From the NCBI GenBank assembly GCA_946549155.1, contig CAMNQN010000087.1:1-12496 (forward strand): a DNA stretch of 12,496 nucleotides. The letters are read 5' to 3'. Shown here piece by piece: positions 1-8,194 of the stretch (its first letter is position 1; every line of letters begins with the position of its first letter). The notes under the pieces are model-generated. The model saw nothing but the letters and a program-made list of their open reading frames with translations, was not told where the DNA came from and did not search any database. The stretch is from an uncultured Lachnospiraceae bacterium. Its GTDB lineage: Bacteria; Bacillota; Clostridia; Lachnospirales; Lachnospiraceae. Both the position numbers and the translations under genes were made by a program.

Positions 1-43
1 TATTTTCCAGATGCTTGTGGCCCTGCGCGCCCGCCTCTTCCTG
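1..43 (-). repeat. Left copy of a 43-base inverted repeat
   Basis: The reverse complement of this segment matches 12411-12453 at 41 of 43 positions; the two differences are C/T transitions at 13 and 27. The copy touches the window edge, so the repeat may extend further left. A short similar stretch (GTGTTTTG read on the minus strand, 59-66) also precedes the right copy, with a different spacer (15 versus 5 bases). It lies 43 bases past the cysteine desulfidase stop codon. It has no obvious hairpin or T-run, so it does not look like a terminator. It is probably a dispersed intergenic repeat; its type is unknown. Confidence 0.75.
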
Positions 44-86
44 CGTCCTGCTAATAACCAAAACACAACTGCTTACATCCAAAGCA

Positions 87-1361
87 TCAGCAGTTCGTCA
101 TAATTTTCAGAATTACTTTATCGGTTTCCCGCATTCCCTGGGATGCCAGCACCCCCACATGGGAAATTACATCCTCCACGTCTCTGCCTACGATTCCATC
201 ACCCTCCTCAAAATTCTTGTGATTCAGATACATCCGGCAGCCGGTGATTCCGGCATCCACAGCCGAAGCAATCTTGGCCGCACAGGATGGTTTGGCTCCG
301 TCGCAGATCGTTCCTGAAAGGATGGCAACGGCATTGCTGATGGTGCAGGAAACGCCCTGGGCATCCGCCCCCAGAAGATAGGCAATCCCTGCTCCCGCCC
401 CTACACCGGCACTGATTGCGCCGCAATAGGCGGAAAGACGGCCGATCCCTGATTTCTGGTGAATGGTGACCAAATCAGACACTGCCAGCGCACGATAAAT
501 CTTTTCCTCACTGGCCCCCACATGCTTTCCATAACGAATCACCGGCAGGGAAGCGGTAATTCCCTGATTCCCGGAACCGGAAAGAATAACCACCGGCAGT
601 TCACAGCCGCTCATCCGCGCATCGCTGCCCGCAGCCGCGTAAGCCCTCGCCTCATCCCTAATATCATCCTTTCCATACTCAAGGATAATTTTGCCGATCT
701 GCGCGCCCCAGTCTCCCTTCAGTCCCTCATACGCAATGGCGCTGTTGCAGGCTGCCTGCGCCTTAAGCACCGGCTTTAACCGCTCAAATGGAACGGTATC
801 GGCAAACTCGACAATATCCGCTACATTCAGCACACTCTTGTCCTGCATATTATCCTCCGCAGAGGCCACAACCGGAAGACTGAAAAGCACCTCATCATCC
901 TTTTTCATCAGGACAATGTTTGTATGATTATTCGTAATCCGTGCGCAGGCCGAATGTCCCTGCGCATATCCGGTGACAGAAATGTCCAGCATACACGGTG
1001 TCTCCACACAGCGAACCGTTATCGGTGTCTTCTCCAGATATTCCGCTATTTTCTTCTTCTGCTCCGCGGATACCTCCGCGATTACCTGTAATTCCTTTTC
1101 CACCTGCCCGGCAATCACTCCCACCGCAATCGCCGCCGGAATGCCCTTTCTTCCATCAGTATTGGGAACTACCACACTTTTTACATTTTTCAGAATATTT
1201 CCACTTACTTCCACATCAATTTTTGACGGCTCCATACCCAGAATCTCCCGCATCTTCGCTGCACAGTACGCAACTGCGATTGGTTCGGTGCATCCGGTGG
1301 CCGGAATCAGTTCTTCTTTTAAGATGGCAATATAAGCATCATATCGTTCTTTCTTCAGCAT
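87..1361 (-). CDS. cyuA: L-cysteine desulfidase, CyuA/YhaM (UPF0597) family
   Basis: This 424-residue protein belongs to the family that breaks L-cysteine into H2S, ammonia and pyruvate in the cytoplasm using a [4Fe-4S] cluster, related to the alpha chain of Fe-S L-serine dehydratase. Visible family signatures are GCTEP near residue 23, SDARM and GSGNQGITA in the middle, and ICDGAKPSC near 352-360. Cys24, Cys313, Cys353 and Cys360 fall at the positions of conserved cysteines in E. coli CyuA and are likely cluster ligands. The length is normal and the protein looks intact. The start follows AAGGAGAA at a good distance. It is the last gene of the nine-gene operon, 77 bases after an aldo/keto reductase. 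Its place beside an ATC-hydrolase-like gene suggests that operon metabolism releases cysteine. A closely related activity on another amino acid cannot be excluded. Confidence 0.88.
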   Translation of the reverse strand: MLKKERYDAYIAILKEELIPATGCTEPIAVAYCAAKMREILGMEPSKIDVEVSGNILKNVKSVVVPNTDGRKGIPAAIAVGVIAGQVEKELQVIAEVSAEQKKKIAEYLEKTPITVRCVETPCMLDISVTGYAQGHSACARITNNHTNIVLMKKDDEVLFSLPVVASAEDNMQDKSVLNVADIVEFADTVPFERLKPVLKAQAACNSAIAYEGLKGDWGAQIGKIILEYGKDDIRDEARAYAAAGSDARMSGCELPVVILSGSGNQGITASLPVIRYGKHVGASEEKIYRALAVSDLVTIHQKSGIGRLSAYCGAISAGVGAGAGIAYLLGADAQGVSCTISNAVAILSGTICDGAKPSCAAKIASAVDAGITGCRMYLNHKNFEEGDGIVGRDVEDVISHVGVLASQGMRETDKVILKIMTNC

Positions 1362-1396
1362 CGGCTTTCTTCTCCTTGCAATGGCCAGATAATTAA

Positions 1397-1426
1397 TTTC
1401 CTCCCGCGGTGAGCTGCGGGAGGAAA
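1397..1426 (-). other. Intergenic hairpin between aldo/keto reductase and cyuA
   Basis: An 11-base perfect stem (TTTCCTCCCGC with GCGGGAGGAAA) closes an 8-base loop in the 77-base gap. On the transcribed minus strand the T-run lies before the stem (about 1424-1440), and the stem is followed by an AT-rich but not T-only tract, so it is a poor intrinsic terminator. It may act as a partial terminator, a processing site or an mRNA stabiliser that sets cyuA levels relative to upstream genes. Confidence 0.55.
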
Positions 1427-1438
1427 AAAGGAACTTTT

Positions 1439-2533
1439 TTACCAGCGAATATCATTGGGACCCGGGGTCATGGGCCAGGGCTTAGAGGTCCAGCCATTAA
1501 CGGTTGTTCCCGTCTGGAGCATGGAGATTGCATTCTCAGAAAGAATATCATGTTCAATGAAGGACGGCTCTGGCATAGAAAGCTCAGTTAATCTGGCCGC
1601 ATCCTCCTGAGGAAGCGTAAAGTCAAGAACCTTCAGGTTAGACTCCAGCTGTTCCAATGTGCGGGCTCCCAGCAACGGGATCGAATGTGCCGGACGGCCT
1701 TTCACCCATGCCAGCGCTACCGTTGCGGCAGTGGTATCGTATTTCTTCGCGATGGCAAGCAGCTCATCAATGATCTGGAACTGTTTCTCTGTAATCGCCT
1801 GCCCCTTATATCTGGTGGCCAGACGGCCAGGAACATTTCCGCCGTTCTCTCTTGTATATTTTCCGGAGAACATTCCCTTTTTCAGCGGAGACCAGGTAAC
1901 AATACCAATTCCCATCTCCTTTGCCATGGGCATCATCTCTGACTCAACGCTGCGCTCACTGAAATTATACTCCATCTCATAAGCAGTCAGCGGCGCCCAA
2001 TGGTTCTCTCTTGCAATCATCTGGGCCTTACAGGTAACCCATGCCGGTGTATCAGAAAATGCGATATAGCGAACCTTTCCGCTTTCAACCAGATAATTCA
2101 GCGCATACATGGTCTCTTCAACCGGTGTATGGGGATCCCAGTGATGTACATAATACAGGTCGATATAATCGGTCTGCAGACGTCTCAGAGACTCATCACA
2201 GGCATTTACAAGGGATTTAAAGTTGGTTCCGCCCCCATTGGGATCACCGGCATACATATTGCCAAAGCCCTTGGTCGCGATAACCATACGGTCACGTTTG
2301 AATTTGTTCTTACCAAAATAGTTTCCGATAATTACCTCAGAATGGCCATTTGTATAACAGTTTGCCGTATCCAGGAAGTTTCCTCCCAGCTCCATGTAAC
2401 GTTCCATTACTCGTATGGATTCCTCTTCGTCCGCTCCCCAGCCCCAGTCTGTGCCAAACGTCATGGTTCCCAGACAAAACGGACTAACACGTAAACCAGA
2501 CTGTCCCAAAGTTACATAATCGGTTAATTTCAT
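1439..2533 (-). CDS. Aldo/keto reductase (YajO/Tas-like), 364 aa
   Basis: This is a cytoplasmic NAD(P)H-dependent oxidoreductase with the TIM-barrel aldo/keto reductase fold. The catalytic tetrad is visible: Asp55 and Tyr60 in DTANCY, Lys88 in ATKGF, and His130 in YVHHWD. The N-terminal strand LGQSGLRVSPFCLGTMTFG and the C-terminal cofactor segment IPLLGARTLEQLESN are typical of the family. The protein has a C-terminal tail of about 35 residues beyond the barrel, which makes it longer than its neighbour. GGAGGGA precedes the start codon. The gene follows another aldo/keto reductase after 71 bases, but the two are only distantly similar (for example SDFKVSRIALGTWALG in the other), so this is not a recent duplication. 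The likely role is reduction or oxidation of an aldehyde or sugar made during catabolism of the imported compound; the substrate is unknown. Confidence 0.87.
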   Translation of the reverse strand: MKLTDYVTLGQSGLRVSPFCLGTMTFGTDWGWGADEEESIRVMERYMELGGNFLDTANCYTNGHSEVIIGNYFGKNKFKRDRMVIATKGFGNMYAGDPNGGGTNFKSLVNACDESLRRLQTDYIDLYYVHHWDPHTPVEETMYALNYLVESGKVRYIAFSDTPAWVTCKAQMIARENHWAPLTAYEMEYNFSERSVESEMMPMAKEMGIGIVTWSPLKKGMFSGKYTRENGGNVPGRLATRYKGQAITEKQFQIIDELLAIAKKYDTTAATVALAWVKGRPAHSIPLLGARTLEQLESNLKVLDFTLPQEDAARLTELSMPEPSFIEHDILSENAISMLQTGTTVNGWTSKPWPMTPGPNDIRW

Positions 2534-2604
2534 CTATTTATCCCTCCAAATCCAGATTTCATTTTCATAAGTTGCACACTGCCGCTTTATCCAAAAGCTG
2601 CCGC

Positions 2605-3525
2605 CTAACAGAAAGCCGCGTTCAGCTTCTTGATTTCCTCATCCGTCAGCTTAAAGGAAACTGCTTCCACATTTCCCTGGGCCTGTGCAGGACTCTTTGC
2701 TCCAACTAAAGCGATTCCGACATTGGGATCAGACAAGGCCCAATTAATTGCCACACTGGGCATCGAAACTCCTCTCTCCTTTGCCACTTCACTTACCGCG
2801 TTGATCAGTTTCTCCGATTTCGGCCAATTCTCTTCCTTGAACTCCGTATAGAACATGGGACGGCGGTCCTTCTCGCCAATGGTCTTCGGTCCTTTATATT
2901 TTCCGGATAACAAGCCTCCGATCAGGGTACCATATGCAAAAACAGACAGATCATTTGCTTTTGCCACCGGAAGGACATCCCGCGCAACACTGCGTTTGCT
3001 CAGGGAATACTGCACCTGGGCGCTCACTGCGCCGGCATCGGATGCAGCCAGCAGCTCATTTACATTGTGGTTGCATACCCCCCACGCACGGATCTTGCCC
3101 TCTTCCACAAAGCGGTTCATGGTCTCATAAGCTGCCTCCATGGAGCTGTTCTTGTCCGGATAGTGAATCTGATAAAGATCAATGTAATCCGTATTCAATC
3201 TGCGCAGGCTCTCCTCCAGCTGAAGCCGCATACTCACCGGAGTCAGCAGCTTGTAAGAGCCTCCCGGATATTTCAGGCAGCCACATTTTGTTGCCAGAAT
3301 AACCTTATCCCGGATACCCTCCAGAGCCTTGCCCAGCACTTCCTCTGAGTTACCGTAGTTTGGCGCCGTATCCACAATATTGATTCCACAATCCACCGCT
3401 GCATGCAGGGTATCTACCGCGCTCTTTAACTCCACCTCTCCATAGAAATCGCTTCCCAGCGCCCAGGTACCAAGCGCAATACGGGAAACCTTAAAATCTG
3501 ATTTACCAAGCTTCGTATATTCCAT
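2605..3525 (-). CDS. Aldo/keto reductase, 306 aa
   Basis: This is a second NAD(P)H-dependent aldo/keto reductase. From the chosen start the tetrad is Asp52 and Tyr57 (DTAPNY), Lys80 (ATKCG) and His121 (YQIHYPD). The C-terminal half has ALVGAKSPAQAQGN, the usual nucleotide-binding segment. The frame is open 20 codons further up to 3585, but that overlaps the end of the RbsD-like gene and its extra residues look unlike the family. The ATG at 3525 begins METKLG-like family sequence (MEYTKLGKSDFKVSR) and follows a strong GGAGGGAGG site, so I chose it. The gap to the upstream gene is then 31 bases. The DTAPNYG/GNSEEVLG pattern resembles aryl-alcohol dehydrogenase-like and sugar-aldehyde-acting members. 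It has Cys81, Cys83 and a terminal Cys. It probably works on the same pathway as the next gene; its substrate is unknown. Confidence 0.87.
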   Translation of the reverse strand: MEYTKLGKSDFKVSRIALGTWALGSDFYGEVELKSAVDTLHAAVDCGINIVDTAPNYGNSEEVLGKALEGIRDKVILATKCGCLKYPGGSYKLLTPVSMRLQLEESLRRLNTDYIDLYQIHYPDKNSSMEAAYETMNRFVEEGKIRAWGVCNHNVNELLAASDAGAVSAQVQYSLSKRSVARDVLPVAKANDLSVFAYGTLIGGLLSGKYKGPKTIGEKDRRPMFYTEFKEENWPKSEKLINAVSEVAKERGVSMPSVAINWALSDPNVGIALVGAKSPAQAQGNVEAVSFKLTDEEIKKLNAAFC

Positions 3526-3556
3526 CTGTCTATTCCTCCCTCCTGTATCCTTTCGT

Positions 3557-3970
3557 TTATTCCTCGTCCCTTGCAACACCGGCAACGAAAATCAGGTTCG
3601 CTCCATCCTGGTTGTCACCGGTACGAATTACTGCCTTTGAATCCGCGATGGCCGCCTTAAAGTCCGCTACGCTTACCAGCTCGACTGTAACTCCCGGGAA
3701 GGCCTCCGTGACTTCTTTGTACAGACCCGGATTAATATTCGGAACAAAGTCCATCATCAAAATCTTATCAAACGCCCAGCTTTCTCCAATGGTCTTAGCC
3801 ACATCCATAACCATGGGATTCCCTCTTCTCCAACCCAGGTCGATGATTTCCTTTGCCTTATCTCCGCCTGACATTCCAAAATCCAGAATGGAGATTTTGT
3901 CATAGTGCCGACAGCTGGAGATAACACGGTTAATGTCTGAATGAATAATTTTTCCCTTATACATTTTCAT
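3557..3970 (-). CDS. RbsD/FucU-family protein (sugar mutarotase/pyranase fold), 137 aa
   Basis: The family interconverts anomeric or ring forms of sugars (D-ribose pyranase RbsD, L-fucose mutarotase FucU), typically as cytoplasmic decamers. Support comes from the N-terminal SDINRVISxCRHYD block, the ILDFG strand, and the C-terminal AVIRTGDNQDGANLIFVAGV block, which aligns with the AVIRSGE...ANIILCAGV end of RbsD. Length is normal. His22 and Asp30 match the catalytic His20/Asp28 of RbsD by eye. The position of the second catalytic His (TTHEQF in RbsD) reads SVADF here, and the Tyr before the final Asn (YAN) is Gly (GAN), so ordinary ribose pyranase activity is doubtful. GAGGTG precedes the start. 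It follows the ABC permeases directly, as rbsD accompanies a sugar importer in other bacteria, and suggests a sugar or sugar-like imported ligand. Confidence 0.78.
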   Translation of the reverse strand: MKMYKGKIIHSDINRVISSCRHYDKISILDFGMSGGDKAKEIIDLGWRRGNPMVMDVAKTIGESWAFDKILMMDFVPNINPGLYKEVTEAFPGVTVELVSVADFKAAIADSKAVIRTGDNQDGANLIFVAGVARDEE

Positions 3971-4014
3971 TACACCTCTTTCTTTTTGTGTGGTTTAAAA
4001 TATTAACAAAGCTC

Positions 4015-4956
4015 TTATGCCCTAATGGCAGATTCGCTTTTGTTTCGTTTTATGCGGCCGGAAATAACGGAACCAGCCAGGATAAGTATCGTCGCTACAT
4101 ACGGGATCATGGTAACAAACTGGTTCGGGATCCCATAAGGGGTCAGACGGTTCGCAACCGAATTGCTCAGGCCAAAGATCAGACAGCCGAGGGCTGCAAA
4201 CAGGGGATTGGCCCCGCCGAACTGCATGGCTGCCATACCCATGAAGCCGCGTCCTCCACTCATATTCTCAATGAACAAGCAGGAGTAGCCCAGTGACAGA
4301 TGAGCCCCGGCAAGCCCGGCACAGGCGCCGGATACGATCAGAGCCGCCATTTTCTTTCCATCCACATCGATACCGGCGGTAACCGCAGCCTTCTCGCTCA
4401 TGCCAACGGCTCTGAGCCGAAGCCCCCAGACTGATTTGTAAAGCATAAACCAAATCAGAATAACGATGGGAATTACCAGCCATTCGGTTACGGTATATCC
4501 GGAGAATAAACTCTTCAGCACCGGATTTCCCTCAAGGAAAGAGAAATTAATCCGGGGAATTGGAATAACTTTTTCACTCACAAAGTTTCCGGAAGTCTGG
4601 AAAATTGTCTGAAGCAGAAATCTCGTTCCCGAACTTCCCATCATATTGATACACAACCCCAATACAAAAATGTTTACATCATATTTTAGATAAACCCAGC
4701 CCATGAATGCCGAAATCAGCATTCCAAATCCCATGGATACCAAAACAGCCAGCAGCCAGCTTCCGGTAAAATAACTGACCAGCACCCCAAAGAAGCATCC
4801 AAACATGATGATTCCTTCCGCTGCGATGTTGATGATATCTACCTGGCGGCTGATAACCGCGCACATACAGGCAAGAATAATCGGTACAGAGGCGGCAATC
4901 ATATCGTGGACCAGCGTATATGTAAATACATTCTGCAGGATCGTAACTACACTCAT
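4015..4956 (-). CDS. ABC transporter permease, NupQ/YufQ type (BMP-family importer)
   Basis: This 313-residue integral membrane protein is one of two permeases of a BMP-class importer (purine nucleosides or simple sugars). About eight to nine hydrophobic segments can be seen. Family marks are the early IINIAAEGIIMFG motif, KYDVNIFVLGLCINMMGS, the cytoplasmic AVGMSEKAAVTAGID loop that contacts the ATPase, and the glycine-rich GGRGFMGMAAMQFGGANPLFAALG segment. The start follows GGGGAGG and lies 16 bases after the other permease, which implies translational coupling. The last residues are basic (RIKRNKSESAIRA), as expected of a cytoplasmic tail. It should form the membrane channel as a heterodimer with the preceding gene product. 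The ligand is not determined by the permease sequence. Confidence 0.9.
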   Translation of the reverse strand: MSVVTILQNVFTYTLVHDMIAASVPIILACMCAVISRQVDIINIAAEGIIMFGCFFGVLVSYFTGSWLLAVLVSMGFGMLISAFMGWVYLKYDVNIFVLGLCINMMGSSGTRFLLQTIFQTSGNFVSEKVIPIPRINFSFLEGNPVLKSLFSGYTVTEWLVIPIVILIWFMLYKSVWGLRLRAVGMSEKAAVTAGIDVDGKKMAALIVSGACAGLAGAHLSLGYSCLFIENMSGGRGFMGMAAMQFGGANPLFAALGCLIFGLSNSVANRLTPYGIPNQFVTMIPYVATILILAGSVISGRIKRNKSESAIRA

Positions 4957-4972
4957 TTTTCCCTACCTCCCC

Positions 4973-6055
4973 TCAGCAATTTGTGTCAATCGGCTTTTTG
5001 CCCACTGATTTACGCTTAAAATGGCGCATCCATCTCTTCCAGTCAAAGAATTTATCCATTCCGATAAACAGTACCAGCAGCGGAACCATTGTATCGATCA
5101 GGGATTTCGGAATATGCGTATAGTACTCCATTCCGGAGCCGCCCACTCTTGCAAACGCAACGAACAGTGCGGACAGAGGCAGCAGCTTCAAATCATTTCT
5201 TACCAACTGGCACGCAAGAATTCCATAAAATGCTGAATTCAGAGAGAAGTTCTGCATGAAATTTCCATATACACCCAGGATCTCACAGCCTCCGGCCAGT
5301 CCTCCCAGCGCTCCGCTGAGCATAACCGTTCCCAAAATAATCAGCTTTGACTTAATTCCCACCGCCTCGCAGAATCTGGGATTATCAGCCACATGTCTCA
5401 GTTTGAAGCCAAAGGTGGTGCGGAAGGTCAGAAAATATACAAAAATCCATGCGATAACTGCGATAAGGATCGTCCAGCTGGCCCGGCTCGGCGCCAGAGG
5501 CAGCTTGGGAAACATTGCCGCCGCCTGTACATGAGGCGTTTCAGGGGCCGCACTATGGGCAGACCAGGGATTATTCAGCAGATAGTCTGTCAGGGAAATT
5601 GCCACATAATTCAGCATGATGGTCACGCAGGCCTCATTCACATCGAAGAAAGACTTCAGCACACCGCCAATGGAGGACCAGATAGCTCCCGCCAGCATTC
5701 CGCAGCCAAGACAAATGGGAATGATCACAAAGCTTGGCATATCCGGAAGCAGAAAGCCCGGCGCCGCAGTAAACATTGCGCCTACATACAAGCACCCCTC
5801 AAGGCCAATGTTGAAATATCCGATCCGTTTCGTCAAACTGTAGCCTGACGCGATAATCAGGATCATGATAAAATCCTCTATCGTTGAACCCAAATTAAAT
5901 TTTCCCACAAAAGCGCCCCGAAACATCTGATAGAACGCTTCCAGCGGATTATGGCCGCAGATTGCGATAATAATGGATAACACGATCAATGCAAAAGCAA
6001 AGGCAGTGACAACCCGAAGCAAAGAATCCAGCTTTTCCGATTTATTTTTAGCCAT
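4973..6055 (-). CDS. ABC transporter permease, NupP/YufP type (BMP-family importer)
   Basis: This is the first permease of the importer, 360 residues with about ten hydrophobic segments. The family motif FNIGLEGCLYVGA lies around residue 80, followed by ACVTIMLNYVAISL, the long extracytoplasmic loop typical of NupP (NPWSAHSAAPETPH region), and the ATPase-contact loop AVGIKSKLIILGTVMLSGALGGLAGG. Where many homologues read NIGLEGQ, this protein has Cys. The start codon overlaps the 3' end of the ATPase gene by 8 bases and is preceded by GGGAGGAGG lying inside that gene, a sign of coupled translation and stoichiometric production. The C-terminus is lysine-rich, ending in Cys. It pairs with the following permease. 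Confidence 0.9.
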   Translation of the reverse strand: MAKNKSEKLDSLLRVVTAFAFALIVLSIIIAICGHNPLEAFYQMFRGAFVGKFNLGSTIEDFIMILIIASGYSLTKRIGYFNIGLEGCLYVGAMFTAAPGFLLPDMPSFVIIPICLGCGMLAGAIWSSIGGVLKSFFDVNEACVTIMLNYVAISLTDYLLNNPWSAHSAAPETPHVQAAAMFPKLPLAPSRASWTILIAVIAWIFVYFLTFRTTFGFKLRHVADNPRFCEAVGIKSKLIILGTVMLSGALGGLAGGCEILGVYGNFMQNFSLNSAFYGILACQLVRNDLKLLPLSALFVAFARVGGSGMEYYTHIPKSLIDTMVPLLVLFIGMDKFFDWKRWMRHFKRKSVGKKPIDTNC

Positions 6056-7589
6056 TTTCCCTTCCTCCTCCCATCATCAGGTAGCCCAGCTCCCCCTCAT
6101 CAATGTTATCGTCATTCACCAATTCTCCTGTTATCTGTCCCTCATAGAGAACAATAATCCGGTCCGCCAGGGACAAAATCTCATCCAGGTCAGCGGAAAT
6201 CAGTAAAACCGCTACGCCATCCCGCTTCGTATCATCAATCATTCTCCGGATACCCTCAATATTTCCAATATCAATGCCCCGCGTGGGCTGCGCTGCCAGC
6301 AAAAACTTTTTCGTCGGCGCGCCTAATTCACGGGCAACAACGATCTTCTGCGCATTTCCTCCGGAAAGGCTTCCGGCAATATTGGACACATCCCTGGGAC
6401 GGATATCAAATTTCTCCGCCCGAATACTCGCCTCATCCATAATCTTTTTCTGGTTAATTACGCCAAATCTTGAATACGGATGATTTCGGATTTCCGCCGC
6501 CAGCATATTATCGGCAAAGGTGTGGGACCCATTCAATCCCCGGTCATTTCTATCCTCCGGAATATGTACAAATCCCTCTTTTCTAACCTGCAGCGGAGAT
6601 TTGTTCGTGATATCTACTCCATCCAGGATAACCTGGCCCTTCTCCACCCTGCGCAGACCGGCAATGGCCTCACCCAGCTCACTCTGACCATTTCCATCAA
6701 CGCCAGCCACACCTACAACCTCGCCTTTGCGAACAGTAAAACTGATGCCCCTGATCTTGGAAAGCTCCCGCTCAGACGGTACATAGAGATCCTTCACTTC
6801 AAGCATAACCTCCTCAGCCTTGGGCGGTGTACGCTGTACGTTCAGAAATACCTCCCGGCCAACCATATACTTTGCAAGATCCGGTATCGTCGTCTCGCTC
6901 TGCTTTACTGTGGTAATATACTTGCCGGCCCGCATGACACTGATCCGATCGCTTATTTTCATAACCTCTTTCAATTTATGGGAAATAAATACGATTGTCT
7001 TATTATTCTTCCGCATGGAATCAAGAATCTCAAATAGCTTATCAGACTCCTGTGGCGTCAGCACTGCTGTCGGCTCATCCAGGATCAGAATGTCAGCCCC
7101 CCGGTAAAGGGCCTTTATAATCTCGACACGCTGCATCTCTCCGACAGAAATATGGATGATCTTCTTGTCCAGCTGTACCGCCATATGATAATTATCAATA
7201 TAATACTGAATTTTCCGTCGTGCTTCCTCAAAATCAATTGCGATGTTCCGGCTTCTTTTCTTTGTCGGCTCTGATCCGAGAATAATGTTTTCCAGAACCG
7301 TCATCTCTTTCACAAGCATGAATTCCTGATGTACCATACCGATTCCGTGAGCAATCGCATCTCGTGTCGTATACTTTTTATCCGTCACACACTCTCCGTT
7401 TATGATGATCTCACCGTCGTCAATATCGTACATACCGTATAAAATCTTCATCATTGTCGATTTTCCGGCTCCGTTCTCTCCGATAAGGGAATGGATCTCT
7501 CCTTTATACAGATCAAACTGCCCCCCATCAACGGCTTTCACATACGGAAACTGCTTGTGAATATTTTTCATCTCCACGATTTTTTCCAT
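6048..7589 (-). CDS. ABC transporter ATP-binding protein, two domains, NupO/YufO type
   Basis: This 513-residue cytoplasmic ATPase has two fused nucleotide-binding domains, as in NupO, RbsA and MglA. Domain 1 is complete: Walker A GENGAGKST (37-45), Q-loop Gln88, signature SVGEMQ (148-153), Walker B ILILDE (167-172), His204. Domain 2 is degenerate: the P-loop reads GVDGNGQS (296-303) without the GKS/T lysine, Walker B reads LLAAQP with Gln in place of the catalytic Glu, and the H-loop His is replaced (LISADLDE), although LSGGNAQK (408-415) is kept. This asymmetry is normal for the family, so only one ATP site should hydrolyse well. AGGGGG precedes the start. The gene sits between the ATC-hydrolase-like gene (24-base gap) and the permease it overlaps. 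It powers import of the ligand carried by the binding protein. Confidence 0.93.
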   Translation of the reverse strand: MEKIVEMKNIHKQFPYVKAVDGGQFDLYKGEIHSLIGENGAGKSTMMKILYGMYDIDDGEIIINGECVTDKKYTTRDAIAHGIGMVHQEFMLVKEMTVLENIILGSEPTKKRSRNIAIDFEEARRKIQYYIDNYHMAVQLDKKIIHISVGEMQRVEIIKALYRGADILILDEPTAVLTPQESDKLFEILDSMRKNNKTIVFISHKLKEVMKISDRISVMRAGKYITTVKQSETTIPDLAKYMVGREVFLNVQRTPPKAEEVMLEVKDLYVPSERELSKIRGISFTVRKGEVVGVAGVDGNGQSELGEAIAGLRRVEKGQVILDGVDITNKSPLQVRKEGFVHIPEDRNDRGLNGSHTFADNMLAAEIRNHPYSRFGVINQKKIMDEASIRAEKFDIRPRDVSNIAGSLSGGNAQKIVVARELGAPTKKFLLAAQPTRGIDIGNIEGIRRMIDDTKRDGVAVLLISADLDEILSLADRIIVLYEGQITGELVNDDNIDEGELGYLMMGGGRENG

Positions 7590-7613
7590 TTGCTACTTGT
7601 CCCCCTGTTTTCC

Positions 7614-8162
7614 TTACTCCTCAATTGCCAGTTTTCCCCCATTTAATTTCGTCATCTTCAGGACACAATTCGGACATCCCGGCTGTGCGCTGGTCTGCAG
7701 CCATTGCCCCTTCAGGCCCAGGCTTTCACACTGGCCATAGTCGCCATATCCGGTAATCTGGCAAAGATAGTCTACTTCCTCAGGAGACAGGCCCATTTTC
7801 TCCCATCCCTTTACCAGAGCACATTTTCCATCCATATTTACGATGGAATGCTCTTCGTCATGCTCTACACAATAGTTTCCATCGTCAACCGTTGAACTTA
7901 CACCGTTGCAGGTTGCCAGGAAGTCTACCATAAGCATGACATCCCCTTTTTCCCGGTCCTCAAAAAATGGATTCTGTGCCCGATACTGTCCCAGTGCATA
8001 CAGCGCACGTTTTCCATACAGATCAAACAATTCCCGGGGCATCACCTTGTAGAAAAAGCCCATGGTAGCCGCACGCTCCATCATTGCCTTTTCCAGCATC
8101 TGTCTTACCTCATCATACGTATAGGTTTCTTTCTTATTAAATTTAATTTCTCTCTCCGTCAT
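7614..8162 (-). CDS. L-2-amino-thiazoline-4-carboxylate hydrolase-like protein, 182 aa
   Basis: This small soluble protein resembles the L-2-amino-thiazoline-4-carboxylic acid (ATC) hydrolase family, whose named member opens the ATC ring to N-carbamoyl-L-cysteine. Points of resemblance are the size, the helical N-terminal block around EKAMMERAATMGFFYKVMP, a Cys-x(4)-GWEKMGLSPEEVDYLC block near 120-140, and a C-terminal Cys-containing strand (PGCPNCVLKMTK). It contains seven cysteines including a CPNC pair, which could bind a metal or cluster or be catalytic. GGGAGG precedes the start. It is unusual as the second gene of a transporter operon, between the binding protein and the ATPase. Together with the cysteine desulfidase it suggests a cysteine-derived substrate, but the family is broad and mostly uncharacterised, and no N-carbamoyl amino-acid amidohydrolase is present here. 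The family call is from memory of its pattern and is moderate. Confidence 0.6.
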   Translation of the reverse strand: MTEREIKFNKKETYTYDEVRQMLEKAMMERAATMGFFYKVMPRELFDLYGKRALYALGQYRAQNPFFEDREKGDVMLMVDFLATCNGVSSTVDDGNYCVEHDEEHSIVNMDGKCALVKGWEKMGLSPEEVDYLCQITGYGDYGQCESLGLKGQWLQTSAQPGCPNCVLKMTKLNGGKLAIEE

Positions 8163-8194
8163 TGTTTTTCCTCCCTTTTTCTTTGAGTGATTTT

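Noticed and set aside
1397..1426. Hairpin before cyuA as a riboswitch or full terminator
   Set aside because: It is a simple stem-loop with the T-run on the wrong side for the transcribed strand; only a partial or stabilising role can be supported.
3526..3585. Upstream extension of the 306-residue aldo/keto reductase
   Set aside because: The added 20 residues are unlike the family, overlap the preceding gene, and a strong ribosome binding site points to the ATG at 3525.
87..6055. Three operon proteins end in Cys (cyuA, the 306-aa reductase and the first permease)
   Set aside because: Interesting to the eye, but the permease and enzymes are unrelated and there is no longer shared tail; chance is the simplest explanation.
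6480..7037. Plus-strand reading frame of 185 codons
   Set aside because: It is antisense to the ABC ATPase, whose Walker and signature motifs prove the other strand.
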